Origin: UBA10107 sp963835585 | GTDB taxonomy: Archaea; Nanobdellota; Nanobdellia; Woesearchaeales; UBA10107 | Length of the DNA stretch: 64,000 bases | NCBI GenBank assembly: GCA_963835585.1 | Contig: CAWIGF010000001.1 | Coordinates: forward strand, 62,001 to 126,000 | Reading direction: 5' to 3' | Shown: positions 43,492 to 53,197 of the stretch, in pieces | Layout: every line of letters begins with the position of its first letter | Numbering within the stretch: the stretch's first letter is position 1 | Notes under the pieces: generated by a model | What the model was told of the DNA's origin: nothing | Seen by the model: the letters and a program-made list of their open reading frames with translations, nothing else | Databases searched by the model: none | Translations under genes and position numbers: made by a program

Positions 43492-45294
43492 GTGGCAAAA
43501 CTATTTGAGATGAAAATGACTGCAGGAAAAGATTTTCTTCCCGCAGATAGCACAATAGCTGTCGAGATTACTGATAAGAGTTTTTCAGAAATTCCAGTGA
43601 GTGAAGCATCAAAGTTTGCTGGTAAGAGCAGAATCCTCTACAAAACAAGTCATTTTGATATACCTTTTTCTGATCTAGAAATGATACTGATGGGAGTTAA
43701 GGAGGGTCCTGTCGCGGACTATCGCAGATCAAAAGAACGCCTACATGTTCTAGATAGTCAAGGAACTTATGTTCCGAAACTTGCCGATACATTACGAATT
43801 GCTCAACAACAATCAGGTTTGGATGAAAAAACATTCGTGAATGAAGTGCATTCAGCCATGCAGGCATATGCAGGGATACATGGATTTGAAACAGTAGCCT
43901 TGCGTACAGTGAATACATGGTTTAATGGAGATGTGGTTTTGCCTGACAATCATGAAGATGTTGCAGCGCTTGCTTCTTTGGCGGACAGATTCCGCGTATT
44001 CGAACTGTTTGGAGACATTTACAGAGACATAAAAACATTCATTCCAAGTCTCAAGGACAACCAAGTCATGACAAATTATTTCGGTGCATATACCTATTAC
44101 AACACAGTTCGGTCATTCCTCGGAAAGAATGCGAGGCCTGCATTCAGTAAGAATGGTTGCAATGGAAAGAAGAACGGAGTTCCGCAACAAAGGAAAGTAA
44201 ATCTTCACGATACAGAACAATATATTCGCAATTTGTTTTGCGAGGTGCTGACTCCTGAATTATCAGCTGTATCTTTGATAAGCGTCCGTGAAATTGACAC
44301 TAAGAAAGACGAGGCATTTGCACGTAACAAGGCAGCTTACAAAAAAATACCTGGCGTCGCAACAATAAGCAAGACAGAACCACTTTCTGGCATATCTATG
44401 AAACAAACAGAAGAAGTTGTACGTGATATAACAATCATAGAACGAACGTTGCTCAACCAAGTATATTCTTTTGCATTTGATGTCGGTGAAAGCGGTTATT
44501 TCGATTCGAAATTTGAAAACAAGAAGATAGGACATGATTATATCCTTTATATCGCAGATCATGTTCAAGAACGAGTGAGAAAATGCACGATTGAGAAGGC
44601 AGGTTTGTATATTCCGGAACGTCATCATAAAGCATGCATCGAGGCAGGAAATGAACTCTATAAGCTTCTTTTCGAATCACAAGATGCGAATACGCGATTG
44701 AACTTGCCGAATGACTCGTTCCAAAGACTCAAACGAGCTCACGAAATTCTTGTACCTCTCTTCCCTAAAATAATTGAAACATACATCATGGCACATTCAA
44801 ATTATGAAAAGCTTAAGCCAGTTGTAGATGAGGTAGATGCAGTCATAGACTCTGCTTTCAATGCTCTCTCTCCTGATATTCAAAAAAGATTAACTATAGG
44901 CAAAGTACCAAGAACGTCCTTGATTCCACAGGAAGAAAATGAAAAGACAGCCGATTATAAAAAACGAATCGATAGATACTTGAGACAATCGGAAAAGTTG
45001 GGGCACTATGCTGAAATTGCAGACAAGGCACTAGGCGGGGCCATAGATATGCATGACAAATTTGGAGTGAAATACATACTGACTGAACATATTCAAGATT
45101 ACGTCAGAAAATTACGGTCATATGTCTTGTATGACGACGAAAGATACAGGGAAGTGATTCAGAGTTTCAAAATTGCCCCTCAATTATTTTGCTCCCTGAC
45201 TGATTTGGAATCAACGCTTACTCGCTACAATGTAGATGAATTCATCCCTCTTGATTTTGATATAAAACTCATGAAAGAACTCAAATCATCTTAA
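43492..45294 (+). CDS. Unknown 600-aa protein
   Basis: GTG start after a TTTATAAATAAG TATA box. A region near 84-150 (RIAQQQSGLDEKTF and HEDVAALASLADRF) may hold helix-turn-helix elements; the rest is helical with no catalytic motif. No recognised family. Converges on elp3. Confidence 0.75.
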   Translation: MAKLFEMKMTAGKDFLPADSTIAVEITDKSFSEIPVSEASKFAGKSRILYKTSHFDIPFSDLEMILMGVKEGPVADYRRSKERLHVLDSQGTYVPKLADTLRIAQQQSGLDEKTFVNEVHSAMQAYAGIHGFETVALRTVNTWFNGDVVLPDNHEDVAALASLADRFRVFELFGDIYRDIKTFIPSLKDNQVMTNYFGAYTYYNTVRSFLGKNARPAFSKNGCNGKKNGVPQQRKVNLHDTEQYIRNLFCEVLTPELSAVSLISVREIDTKKDEAFARNKAAYKKIPGVATISKTEPLSGISMKQTEEVVRDITIIERTLLNQVYSFAFDVGESGYFDSKFENKKIGHDYILYIADHVQERVRKCTIEKAGLYIPERHHKACIEAGNELYKLLFESQDANTRLNLPNDSFQRLKRAHEILVPLFPKIIETYIMAHSNYEKLKPVVDEVDAVIDSAFNALSPDIQKRLTIGKVPRTSLIPQEENEKTADYKKRIDRYLRQSEKLGHYAEIADKALGGAIDMHDKFGVKYILTEHIQDYVRKLRSYVLYDDERYREVIQSFKIAPQLFCSLTDLESTLTRYNVDEFIPLDFDIKLMKELKSS

Positions 45295-46957
45295 TCATGT
45301 ACGGTCCTTCAACCGAATAACCTATTTTTCGATAATATTCACGGACACCAACTCCAGAAATGACTACAATTTTGGTTTTCCCATCTTTTTTTGCCTGTTC
45401 TTCCGCAAGGTTCATTAGTTTTTTCCCAATTCCTTTGTGCTGCAACGTTCCTTCCTCTCCTATCGGCACTGATGTCCCGTACACATGAAGCTCGCGTATC
45501 AACGCAGTACTGTCCGTTATTTCTTTTCTTAGGCTTTGACTTGGATATCTCATCCTTGCGAATCCGACTATCGAATCGTTTTGCGTGTCCGCGGATATGA
45601 AGAATTCTTTCCCGTTCGACGCATCGTATGCAATCGTATGGTATATGATTTCATCGTTTGAGCTTATCCTTCCAGCTTCCCTGCATCTTATGCACTCACA
45701 TTTCACTTTTTTTTTCTTCGCAGACTCATCGACGTATTGTCTTAGGTTGCTTTTATCCACTCCTCCCATCATGAACTTTGGAGGAATGTCCCTTTGCACA
45801 CGCATGATCCTGCAGTACCGTTTTACATATCTCTCCCCTTCAACAATCCTGTCCACTGCCTCTTCGGTCGTGATAGGTTTGTATTCTCCTCGTTCCATCT
45901 GATTGAACAAACCCGTTCCTTTGCTGACCATGCAAGGATATATCTTCAACATATCAGGCCTGTAGTCAGTATTCTCAAACAATTCTTTTAATGCAGAAAT
46001 GTCCCTTTCCCGCGTCATCAATGGCAAGCCGATCATGAAATGGAAATTTAGCTTGAATCCAAGATCCTTCAATGTTCTTATGCTGTCTTTCGTTTCCTTT
46101 AATGTATGTCCTCTGTTAATTTTTTTGAGGACGTCATCGTGAAGTGTCTGAACGCCCAGCTCTATTCTTGTGCATCCTAATCGAAGCAGCTCATTTCCCT
46201 GTTCCACTAATCCCCAGTCAGGTTTAGTTTCAATTGTCAATCCGATGCATCTTATTTTTGCAGTCTCGTTCCTTTTATGTTCCTGTTCAAGTGTTGATTT
46301 CTTCTTTAGGATGAGAATTTTCTTCTGAATCCGTTCTCCTCTTTTCTTGTCGTCAACATTATGAGGAAGCTCGAAAAATTGCTTGAATTTTACTATATCA
46401 ATAACTCCTTTTTTGAAGAATGTTTCTGAGAAATCATTCATTGCCATGAAGCAATCAACGACAAAATTCTCCTGATATTCCTTTGGTGTCGCAGGGAACG
46501 TCCCTCCCATTATAATGAGGTCTATCTTATCCACAGAATGCCCCATTAGGATATATTGCTCAAGCCTGTTGAATACCTGAATGTAACTATCGTATCCTGC
46601 CCTCATTCCCCTCATTGTTGCAGGCTCGTGGCCGGTGTAGCTCATCGGAACGTCGCCGAAAAAACTTCCAGGACCTCCTGGGCACATGGTGCATTTTCCG
46701 TGCGGGCAAAAATTGGGCATTGTCATCACAGCAACTGGAGTGACTCCTGACAATGTCCGTGTCGCTTTTGATGCAAGATATTTCTTAAGGATTTCAAGAT
46801 CCTCTTCCTTTGCGTTCATGAGAATTTCTATATTAGTGGGAATCTGCTTTATTTTATACTCTTTGGCGAGTGTGGTCTTTAACTTATGAATATCTTTTTT
46901 GTCGACAGTGCCTGTCTTTATAGCTTCAATTAGCTTCTGGAAAAAAAGTGACTCCAT
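45281..46957 (-). CDS. elp3: Elp3, radical SAM/acetyltransferase tRNA-modifying enzyme
   Basis: 558 residues. Radical-SAM Cys cluster CPHGKCTMCPGGPG (about 88-101), the IDLIIMGGTFPATP motif, TRIELGVQTLHDDVL, and a C-terminal GNAT domain (GKKLMNLAEEQAKKDGKTKI). Makes the cm5U34 base in tRNA using acetyl-CoA. The first 161 codons and 5' flank are duplicated at 48,098-49,072. Confidence 0.95.
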   Translation of the reverse strand: MESLFFQKLIEAIKTGTVDKKDIHKLKTTLAKEYKIKQIPTNIEILMNAKEEDLEILKKYLASKATRTLSGVTPVAVMTMPNFCPHGKCTMCPGGPGSFFGDVPMSYTGHEPATMRGMRAGYDSYIQVFNRLEQYILMGHSVDKIDLIIMGGTFPATPKEYQENFVVDCFMAMNDFSETFFKKGVIDIVKFKQFFELPHNVDDKKRGERIQKKILILKKKSTLEQEHKRNETAKIRCIGLTIETKPDWGLVEQGNELLRLGCTRIELGVQTLHDDVLKKINRGHTLKETKDSIRTLKDLGFKLNFHFMIGLPLMTRERDISALKELFENTDYRPDMLKIYPCMVSKGTGLFNQMERGEYKPITTEEAVDRIVEGERYVKRYCRIMRVQRDIPPKFMMGGVDKSNLRQYVDESAKKKKVKCECIRCREAGRISSNDEIIYHTIAYDASNGKEFFISADTQNDSIVGFARMRYPSQSLRKEITDSTALIRELHVYGTSVPIGEEGTLQHKGIGKKLMNLAEEQAKKDGKTKIVVISGVGVREYYRKIGYSVEGPYMIKMI

Positions 46958-47449
46958 TATAGAACTGGATAAGAATACATATTTAAGAGTAACGCCTTAT
47001 AATATCTTTTCAATAGGTAAAAGAACATAGTTACGTATAAAAATAATTTCCGAAACTAGCATGAAAAACTACGTCCGGAGAAAATTCGCTACAAGTTATC
47101 ACACCAGTTGAAAACTAGGCCTTGGTAGCTGTGAATGTCCAAGTATCGTTCTTGAAACCAGATGCTGCCTGTGGAATCGAGATGTTTATGGCAAGCAAGA
47201 ATTCATTCTGTCCGTACGTTGCGTTCAAGTACACCGAGCAATTCTGCGCTGTGGCAGTCGGCGTTGTCCATGTTGTTATCGGCCCGCCCGCTCCATTGTT
47301 CGTTACATTTCCTAAGCATTCAAATGTGTAGTTTCCGCCACCAGCGCCCCAAAATCCGGCTGCACTGTTGTAAAGAGACGTGACTGTTACATTCAACTGG
47401 ACGTTTCCGACATTCTGCGCATGGAAACTGCTGTTAGTGGCATCTTTCA
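46475..47449. repeat. 975-bp duplicated block, copy 1
   Basis: Matches 48,098-49,072 base for base in the stretches I compared (offset 1,623). Contains the 5' part of elp3, the intergenic region and the last 111 codons of the surface protein. The copies differ immediately outside. Confidence 0.92.
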
Positions 47450-47756
47450 AACCCCATGTCGCAGTGAAACAACTATTTGGATCTCTTGACCCATCAAGTG
47501 ATGACATCACGCAACAACCAGGGCAACCACCTACGCTGCCGGAAAATCCCTGAGCGACGGTTCCGTTCCCGAAATCCATTAGAGATTGAGTAACATTCAA
47601 TTGCGCTGACTGCGTGATGTTGATCTGTGCAGTTCCCGTGGTTCCGAACCCGGTTATCGAGCCGAAATTACTCGATACAGTGTATAATCCTATTATCGAT
47701 ATCACAAGAGCAATACCTACTATGATGCCAAGCATCTTGTTAGAAATGTCCGCCAT
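47115..47756 (-). CDS. Pilin-like surface protein, paralogue B
   Basis: 213 residues. N-terminal hydrophobic helix (LGIIVGIALVISIIGLY), then the same beta-rich, sequon-rich domain as paralogue A with an added Cys loop (SGSVGGCPGCCVMSS). The last 111 codons are within the duplicated block and identical to paralogue C; the first half differs. Start overlaps the upstream gene stop (TAATG). Confidence 0.75.
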   Translation of the reverse strand: MADISNKMLGIIVGIALVISIIGLYTVSSNFGSITGFGTTGTAQINITQSAQLNVTQSLMDFGNGTVAQGFSGSVGGCPGCCVMSSLDGSRDPNSCFTATWGLKDATNSSFHAQNVGNVQLNVTVTSLYNSAAGFWGAGGGNYTFECLGNVTNNGAGGPITTWTTPTATAQNCSVYLNATYGQNEFLLAINISIPQAASGFKNDTWTFTATKA

Positions 47757-47989
47757 TATTGTGCCCCTTTTGTTTGCGCCGGTTTCACTAGGTTGATTCC
47801 AACCTGACCGATGGTTTGCAGAGGCGTTTGCTGATACTGAAGATTGTTTGTCGATGCCTGGCTGTTTCCCTGAGCGCTTTGCTCAACTGGGTTTTTAGCC
47901 TCAAGTGCCTTCCACGTGAAAAGTATGCTCAGGACCAATGCAATGACGAGAAACACAAGAAACGCTGTGTTTGATTTCTGTTGTGTCAT
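47756..47989 (-). CDS. Single-span membrane protein, 77 aa
   Basis: AFLVFLVIALVLSILFTW span followed by a Gln/Ser/Asn-rich tail. Same transcript as the surface protein (TAATG overlap). Probably an exported partner. No known family. Confidence 0.65.
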   Translation of the reverse strand: MTQQKSNTAFLVFLVIALVLSILFTWKALEAKNPVEQSAQGNSQASTNNLQYQQTPLQTIGQVGINLVKPAQTKGAQ

Positions 47990-48097
47990 AAACGCCTTTT
48001 TAACTCCTTTTATTGTTTTTTTCTTATTTTTGCTTATATTTAAACATTTGTTTTATGTTTTTTTTTCAACAATTCCCTTTTATATAATAATTTTAAA

Positions 48098-48580
48098 ATA
48101 TTCCTTTGGTGTCGCAGGGAACGTCCCTCCCATTATAATGAGGTCTATCTTATCCACAGAATGCCCCATTAGGATATATTGCTCAAGCCTGTTGAATACC
48201 TGAATGTAACTATCGTATCCTGCCCTCATTCCCCTCATTGTTGCAGGCTCGTGGCCGGTGTAGCTCATCGGAACGTCGCCGAAAAAACTTCCAGGACCTC
48301 CTGGGCACATGGTGCATTTTCCGTGCGGGCAAAAATTGGGCATTGTCATCACAGCAACTGGAGTGACTCCTGACAATGTCCGTGTCGCTTTTGATGCAAG
48401 ATATTTCTTAAGGATTTCAAGATCCTCTTCCTTTGCGTTCATGAGAATTTCTATATTAGTGGGAATCTGCTTTATTTTATACTCTTTGGCGAGTGTGGTC
48501 TTTAACTTATGAATATCTTTTTTGTCGACAGTGCCTGTCTTTATAGCTTCAATTAGCTTCTGGAAAAAAAGTGACTCCAT
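48098..48580 (-). pseudogene. elp3: elp3 5' fragment (duplicated)
   Basis: The first 161 codons of elp3 are repeated exactly, including the radical-SAM Cys motif, but the copy ends in unrelated sequence after PKEY with a stop 20 nt on. Created with the 975-bp duplication. It has the same upstream region as elp3 and may be transcribed. Confidence 0.9.
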
Positions 48581-49072
48581 TATAGAACTGGATAAGAATA
48601 CATATTTAAGAGTAACGCCTTATAATATCTTTTCAATAGGTAAAAGAACATAGTTACGTATAAAAATAATTTCCGAAACTAGCATGAAAAACTACGTCCG
48701 GAGAAAATTCGCTACAAGTTATCACACCAGTTGAAAACTAGGCCTTGGTAGCTGTGAATGTCCAAGTATCGTTCTTGAAACCAGATGCTGCCTGTGGAAT
48801 CGAGATGTTTATGGCAAGCAAGAATTCATTCTGTCCGTACGTTGCGTTCAAGTACACCGAGCAATTCTGCGCTGTGGCAGTCGGCGTTGTCCATGTTGTT
48901 ATCGGCCCGCCCGCTCCATTGTTCGTTACATTTCCTAAGCATTCAAATGTGTAGTTTCCGCCACCAGCGCCCCAAAATCCGGCTGCACTGTTGTAAAGAG
49001 ACGTGACTGTTACATTCAACTGGACGTTTCCGACATTCTGCGCATGGAAACTGCTGTTAGTGGCATCTTTCA
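48098..49072. repeat. 975-bp duplicated block, copy 2
   Basis: Second copy of 46,475-47,449. Its right end falls in the middle of the surface-protein gene at the codons for HAQNVGN, where the two paralogues start to differ again. Confidence 0.92.
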
Positions 49073-49385
49073 GACCGTATGATGCTGTGAAACAAGTATT
49101 GGGATCTCTTGACACGTCAAGCGATGACATGACGCAACAACCAGGGCAACCACCTACACTACCAGAAAATCCTTGAGAAATACTTCCGTTGCCGAAATCC
49201 ATAATCGGCTGAGTAACGTTCAACACCGCCGATGTTGTTATATTTATTTGCGCCGTTCCTGTCGTTCCAAATCCTGTAACTGAATTAAGTCTGCTTTGCG
49301 ATGAAACAAACATTCCTGCAATGGATAGAACTAAGGCGATACTGACAATAACACCAAGAGTCGTATTTGATATGTCAGACATCAT
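48738..49385 (-). CDS. Pilin-like surface protein, paralogue C
   Basis: 215 residues. Hydrophobic N-terminal helix (LGVIVSIALVLSIAGMF) and Cys loop as paralogue B. The C-terminal half is identical to B by DNA; the N-terminal half is only similar. A promoter with AGAAAGGTTTTTATA lies upstream on the minus strand. Confidence 0.75.
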   Translation of the reverse strand: MMSDISNTTLGVIVSIALVLSIAGMFVSSQSRLNSVTGFGTTGTAQINITTSAVLNVTQPIMDFGNGSISQGFSGSVGGCPGCCVMSSLDVSRDPNTCFTASYGLKDATNSSFHAQNVGNVQLNVTVTSLYNSAAGFWGAGGGNYTFECLGNVTNNGAGGPITTWTTPTATAQNCSVYLNATYGQNEFLLAINISIPQAASGFKNDTWTFTATKA

Positions 49386-49613
49386 GTACTCCCAACATCA
49401 AACTAACAATGTTGATAATGCGGCGTGAAAATGTCGTGTCCATCACTCTTTTCTCGAATGTAAATAAAATACACTAGTTAGTATAAAAACCTTTCTGACT
49501 AGCAAAATGAAGTAACAAACTTAACTCACAACATGATTTTTCACTAAGGCTCGAAAAATCAAGAAAGATTTAAATATGAACCGCAGATTGAGTGAGTAAT
49601 AAATAGAGGCATT

Positions 49614-49787
49614 ATGGGATTTTTCACAGACAAAGTGTTGTTGCCGCTCTTCATGGTCGGCATAAGGACGAAGAGAATTGCAAAAAGCGTTGTTCGGGGA
49701 AAATTAAATTACAGGGTCAGAAAAATAATTCCATACGCAGTGGGCACAATGATTGTTATCTGGGCTCTTTTCGTATTTTCTTTGTAA
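49614..49787 (+). CDS. Small membrane protein, 57 aa
   Basis: MGFFTDKVLLPLFMVGIRTKR start, basic middle, and C-terminal span (AVGTMIVIWALFVF). TATA-like ATTTAAATATG about 40 nt before the ATG, plus ATAGAGGC near the start. No known family. Confidence 0.6.
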   Translation: MGFFTDKVLLPLFMVGIRTKRIAKSVVRGKLNYRVRKIIPYAVGTMIVIWALFVFSL

Positions 49788-50180
49788 TTATTTAGAAGAA
49801 AGTTCCTTTAAGACGGCAACAAGATCTGTGTTTCTTGTTCTAGTAGAGTTTACAACGAATTTACTTTCCTTATATTTAGACAAATAACTTTTCATTTTCT
49901 CTGCAGCAGAATAAACTGATGTCCTTGAATCTTCATCGAAAAGATTCACAGCAACTAGGCCGCCCAAATCTGTGACTGCTACACGATCAAGATTAAGTTT
50001 CTTAAGTTCTTCTAATACATCTGGAAATTTTGTATTGGTATTAGTATTGTTTTCATTAAGGTAAAGCAAAAAAACTCCCACATGTTTATTGGTGTCTTTT
50101 GCCCTCACAGCGAAACTAGGGTAAGCTTTTCCGAACTCGGAATATTCCAGTTGTGTTGTTTTTTGAAGCATTTTTGGCAT
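49788..50180 (-). CDS. Unknown protein, 130 aa
   Basis: Alpha/beta-looking sequence (FAVRAKDTNKHVGVFLLYLN, DRVAVTDLGGLVAVNLF). ATG at 50180 chosen because GGGGTGAT lies just before it and the earlier ATG overlaps the TATA box. No recognised family. Confidence 0.65.
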   Translation of the reverse strand: MPKMLQKTTQLEYSEFGKAYPSFAVRAKDTNKHVGVFLLYLNENNTNTNTKFPDVLEELKKLNLDRVAVTDLGGLVAVNLFDEDSRTSVYSAAEKMKSYLSKYKESKFVVNSTRTRNTDLVAVLKELSSK

Positions 50181-50193
50181 AATTATCACCCCA

Positions 50194-50222
50194 TATTTAA
50201 ACATTTCGATAAGTTACTACTA
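50194..50222 (-). promoter_or_regulatory. Promoter with TAGTAGTAAC box and TATA box
   Basis: TAGTAGTAAC (50213-50222, minus strand), an 11-nt gap, then TTTAAATA (50194-50201), preceding the 130-aa gene. Same layout as at 11,025. Confidence 0.55.
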
Positions 50223-50234
50223 ACCAGTAAAGTA

Positions 50235-51038
50235 TCATCTCTTTCCATATAGTCTCCTATTAAATGCCTTATAAGCCGCTCCTACGGCAGGTACCGTATT
50301 GCTAACTATTTGCTGAAGACCAACATGTCTAAAAGACCCAAGCGAATATGTCTGGTCACCTACCTTGGCGACAAGCTTATTGCCTGTCATTTTAGATTTC
50401 TGAAGTAGTGGCTCAACATCATGCCACAACATTTCATTATCCTTGTGCCTTTTCGGATCGTATAATACTGCACCAATTGATGTAGTCACAATAACATTAT
50501 CTGGAAGCATCTTTCTAAATGGCGACAAAATCTTGTTATTCTCAACATAATAGGTATATGAATAGGGATTTCCTTTTTCGATTGCAACTCTTATATTGTC
50601 AAGTACGCCAATAGCCTCATGGATTTCATTATTTTTCCCAGGTGTGATTATTGAACTATTAATCTTTAATTTATCCAAAGGATGTATCCAAGCAAATTCA
50701 TCTCCAGCATACCAACGACCAATATCATCAGTTTTAGGCACATTGGCTTGCAATATTCCGCCAATGTCTTTCATGACAGCATCGCCTGCGGAATGACCGC
50801 TTGAGTCATTTACTCCTTTAAACCCATCCAAATCAAAAACACCGAATATGAATGTTGTGTTATATTTTTCTGACAATTCCCTCGCCTCGTCAAGCCTTGC
50901 TTCTAAATATCTCCTATTTGGCAGACCTGTAGCCGAGTCTTCAAGTAATTGCTTTTTCAGATCTTGAATTGTGGTTGTGAGTTGTAGAATCTCAGAACGT
51001 GCTTCAAGTAGTAGATCCTTTTCTTTCTTTTTGCTCAT
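50235..51038 (-). CDS. GGDEF-domain protein (diguanylate-cyclase-like)
   Basis: 267 residues. An N-terminal coiled coil, then the GGDEF fold: LLEDSATGLPNRRYLEARL, FGVFDLDGFKGVNDSSGHSAGD and the signature WYAGDEFAW (about 108-116, AGDEF). C-terminal SMTGNKLVAKVG-like end. The metal Asp and the signature Asp/Glu are retained, so cyclase activity is possible. A promoter with AATAGAAAGGTATATAAAT lies upstream. Rare in archaea. Confidence 0.85.
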   Translation of the reverse strand: MSKKKEKDLLLEARSEILQLTTTIQDLKKQLLEDSATGLPNRRYLEARLDEARELSEKYNTTFIFGVFDLDGFKGVNDSSGHSAGDAVMKDIGGILQANVPKTDDIGRWYAGDEFAWIHPLDKLKINSSIITPGKNNEIHEAIGVLDNIRVAIEKGNPYSYTYYVENNKILSPFRKMLPDNVIVTTSIGAVLYDPKRHKDNEMLWHDVEPLLQKSKMTGNKLVAKVGDQTYSLGSFRHVGLQQIVSNTVPAVGAAYKAFNRRLYGKR

Positions 51039-51201
51039 GAATTATAATAAGTATTACCTATTTATATACCTTTCTATTTTTTATTACTTACTAGTGATAA
51101 CAAAATAAGGTAATTAATTACCATATTGAAAAAATATAAGAAAAAACAGAAAAGATGTTGATGTAATAACATTTATAAAGAACCTATTTTCACAATAAAC
51201 C

Positions 51202-51468
51202 ATGAACGTTGAATTTCTCAAGAACGAAAAGGACTTCATAAAGGCAGGGTTCGATAACGAAGATGCTACTTTTGCAAACATTCTGAAGGATGAATTATGG
51301 GCAACAAAGGGCACTGAAGCCGCTGTAGTGAACAAAAAGCATCCACTTGTCGGAAAACCACAATTAATTGTTCAAGGCAAGGATGTGAAGAAATTAATCA
51401 AGACTGCTGCCCAATCATTGAAGAAAAAAGTTGACGAGTTCGAAAAGCTTGCATTGAAAGAACTTTAG
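51202..51468 (+). CDS. rpo11: DNA-directed RNA polymerase subunit L (Rpo11)
   Basis: 88 residues. DNEDATFANILKDELW and KHPLVGKPQLIV are diagnostic. Pairs with subunit D to nucleate the polymerase. TATA box (CATTTATAAAGA) about 35 nt upstream. Confidence 0.93.
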   Translation: MNVEFLKNEKDFIKAGFDNEDATFANILKDELWATKGTEAAVVNKKHPLVGKPQLIVQGKDVKKLIKTAAQSLKKKVDEFEKLALKEL

Positions 51469-51515
51469 ATTTCTGAGCCAGAAAAATATAATAATAAGAG
51501 AATAATACCTCATTG

Positions 51516-52373
51516 ATGACAAGGAACATAGACGAAATTCTGGAAGATATTGTAAATGAAAATGAAGCGAATAAATGGATCAAGGAATTCCGCTCCTACA
51601 AAGGAATATTTGCGGTTTTGAGGATTGGAGGCGCTTCCCTTCAGAAATATCCCAAAGTAATTTGCAAAGATCTTGCAATATTATATAAATTAAAATTGAT
51701 AATTCCTGTAGTTTACGGATGGGGTGATGCATTCACCGAAAAACTAAGAAAAAATGGCATTGAAACAAAAAGACACGAAAAAACAGGAGTAAGAATCACA
51801 AAAAAAGAGGATATACCTCATCTCAAAGATATTGCAAATGAACAGGGCAACATAATTGTTAACGGACTGAAATCAGCAGGAGTGCTTTCAGAAATCGTTT
51901 ATGACGTATTTTCAGCAAAAAAAATGGATTTGGAAGGAGTACATCATGAACATTATACAGGGGAAGTTACGACCGTTGATCATGAGAAAATAAAAGATTA
52001 TGTAAAAAAGCAAATAATACCTCTTATCCCTCCGATTGGCTACAGCAAGGACGGCCAACTACTAAATATAGACGGAGATTCAGCAGCTAAACATCTTGTT
52101 CTAAGCCTAATTCCAAAAAGATACATAATAATAACAAACACAGGAGGAGTTTTAGACAATAAACTCAAAATTATTTCTGAAATTTCAATCAGCAAAGATT
52201 ATGACAGGTTAGTAAGAAACGGTATTGTATCTGGACGCATGAAATCAAAGCTCAATGAAGCAAAAGAAGTCATAGAAAAATCTATCTCAAAATTGGATGT
52301 CCAGATCGCGTCCCAAAATAACCTTCTTCTTGAATTATTCACGAAAGGAGCTGGAACTTACATTAGAAAATAA
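51516..52373 (+). CDS. Acetylglutamate-kinase-like amino acid kinase
   Basis: 285 residues with the amino-acid-kinase fold: VLRIGGASLQKYP near residue 35 (the usual Lys of the KxGG motif is Arg), DGDSAAKHLVLSL (ArgB-type NxDxxA region) and IITNTGGVLDNKLKII. Probably phosphorylates an N-acyl glutamate in Arg/Lys synthesis, but the substitution makes activity uncertain. ATG used; TTG at 51513 is an alternative. Confidence 0.78.
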   Translation: MTRNIDEILEDIVNENEANKWIKEFRSYKGIFAVLRIGGASLQKYPKVICKDLAILYKLKLIIPVVYGWGDAFTEKLRKNGIETKRHEKTGVRITKKEDIPHLKDIANEQGNIIVNGLKSAGVLSEIVYDVFSAKKMDLEGVHHEHYTGEVTTVDHEKIKDYVKKQIIPLIPPIGYSKDGQLLNIDGDSAAKHLVLSLIPKRYIIITNTGGVLDNKLKIISEISISKDYDRLVRNGIVSGRMKSKLNEAKEVIEKSISKLDVQIASQNNLLLELFTKGAGTYIRK

Positions 52374-52391
52374 GAATTATATTCACAAAAA

Positions 52392-53063
52392 TTAAATCCC
52401 GAATCGTCTTTCACGCGAGTGGAATTGTGAAATAATACGCTTCAAGTCGAGCTTTGTGAACTCAGGCCACATCTTCCTGACAAAGAACCACTCGGAATAA
52501 ATGCTCTGCCACGGCAGGAAATTTGATGTCCTTTGATCCCCACCAGTCCTAATAATTATTTCGGGATCTGAATTCAAGTACAAGTTATCAGAAATGGTCT
52601 TTTCACTGACCTTTTTGATTTTTTTCTTGAGTATTTTGTTGACAGCATCAACAATTTCTTCTCTTCCTCCATAGCCGAACGCAAAATTGACTTTAAATGG
52701 TTTGTTATTTCTCGATTGCATCATCAATTGTTTTGCCAATTCCTGTACTTTCTTCGGAAAAAGAGTCAAGCGCCCAATGAACGTGAATTGCACATTCTTT
52801 TCCTTTTCCAATCGCTTCATCACTTTCTTGAAAAAGACCTCGAAAAGATTCATAAGATATTTGAATTCTTTCCTTGCTCTCTTAAAGTTCTGCATCGAAA
52901 ATGAGTACAAGGTGAGTTCATTTATTTTCAGTTCCTTTGCCCAGTCAAGAAGACTTTCGACATTTTCGGCTCCTTTCCGATGTCCTATATAGAATGGAAG
53001 GTGGTGCCTCTTTGCGAACCGGCGATTACCATCCAATATTATCGCGACGTGATTGACATCCAT
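52392..53063 (-). CDS. uppS: Cis-prenyltransferase (UppS family)
   Basis: 223 residues. HVAIILDGNRRFAKRH start, ELTLYSFSMQNFKRA, INFAFGYGGREEI-like segment and C-terminal EIIIRTGGDQRTSNFLPWQ are family motifs. Makes long-chain polyprenyl diphosphate, the lipid carrier for glycosylation; this suits the sequon-rich surface proteins. Confidence 0.93.
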   Translation of the reverse strand: MDVNHVAIILDGNRRFAKRHHLPFYIGHRKGAENVESLLDWAKELKINELTLYSFSMQNFKRARKEFKYLMNLFEVFFKKVMKRLEKEKNVQFTFIGRLTLFPKKVQELAKQLMMQSRNNKPFKVNFAFGYGGREEIVDAVNKILKKKIKKVSEKTISDNLYLNSDPEIIIRTGGDQRTSNFLPWQSIYSEWFFVRKMWPEFTKLDLKRIISQFHSRERRFGI

Positions 53064-53197
53064 GCAAAAATTTACCTGACTGTGCCTTTTTAAAGCTTAT
53101 GTAGTTGCAAATCGTTCCGTAATCTTTATAAATAGCCTCCTTACTGAAAGAGTATCCCGTTAGACTATATGCAGAAATGCACATAGAAGGGCACAAA

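Noticed and set aside
46475..49072. Two complete elp3 genes
   Set aside because: The second copy stops after 161 codons, so only the first is complete.
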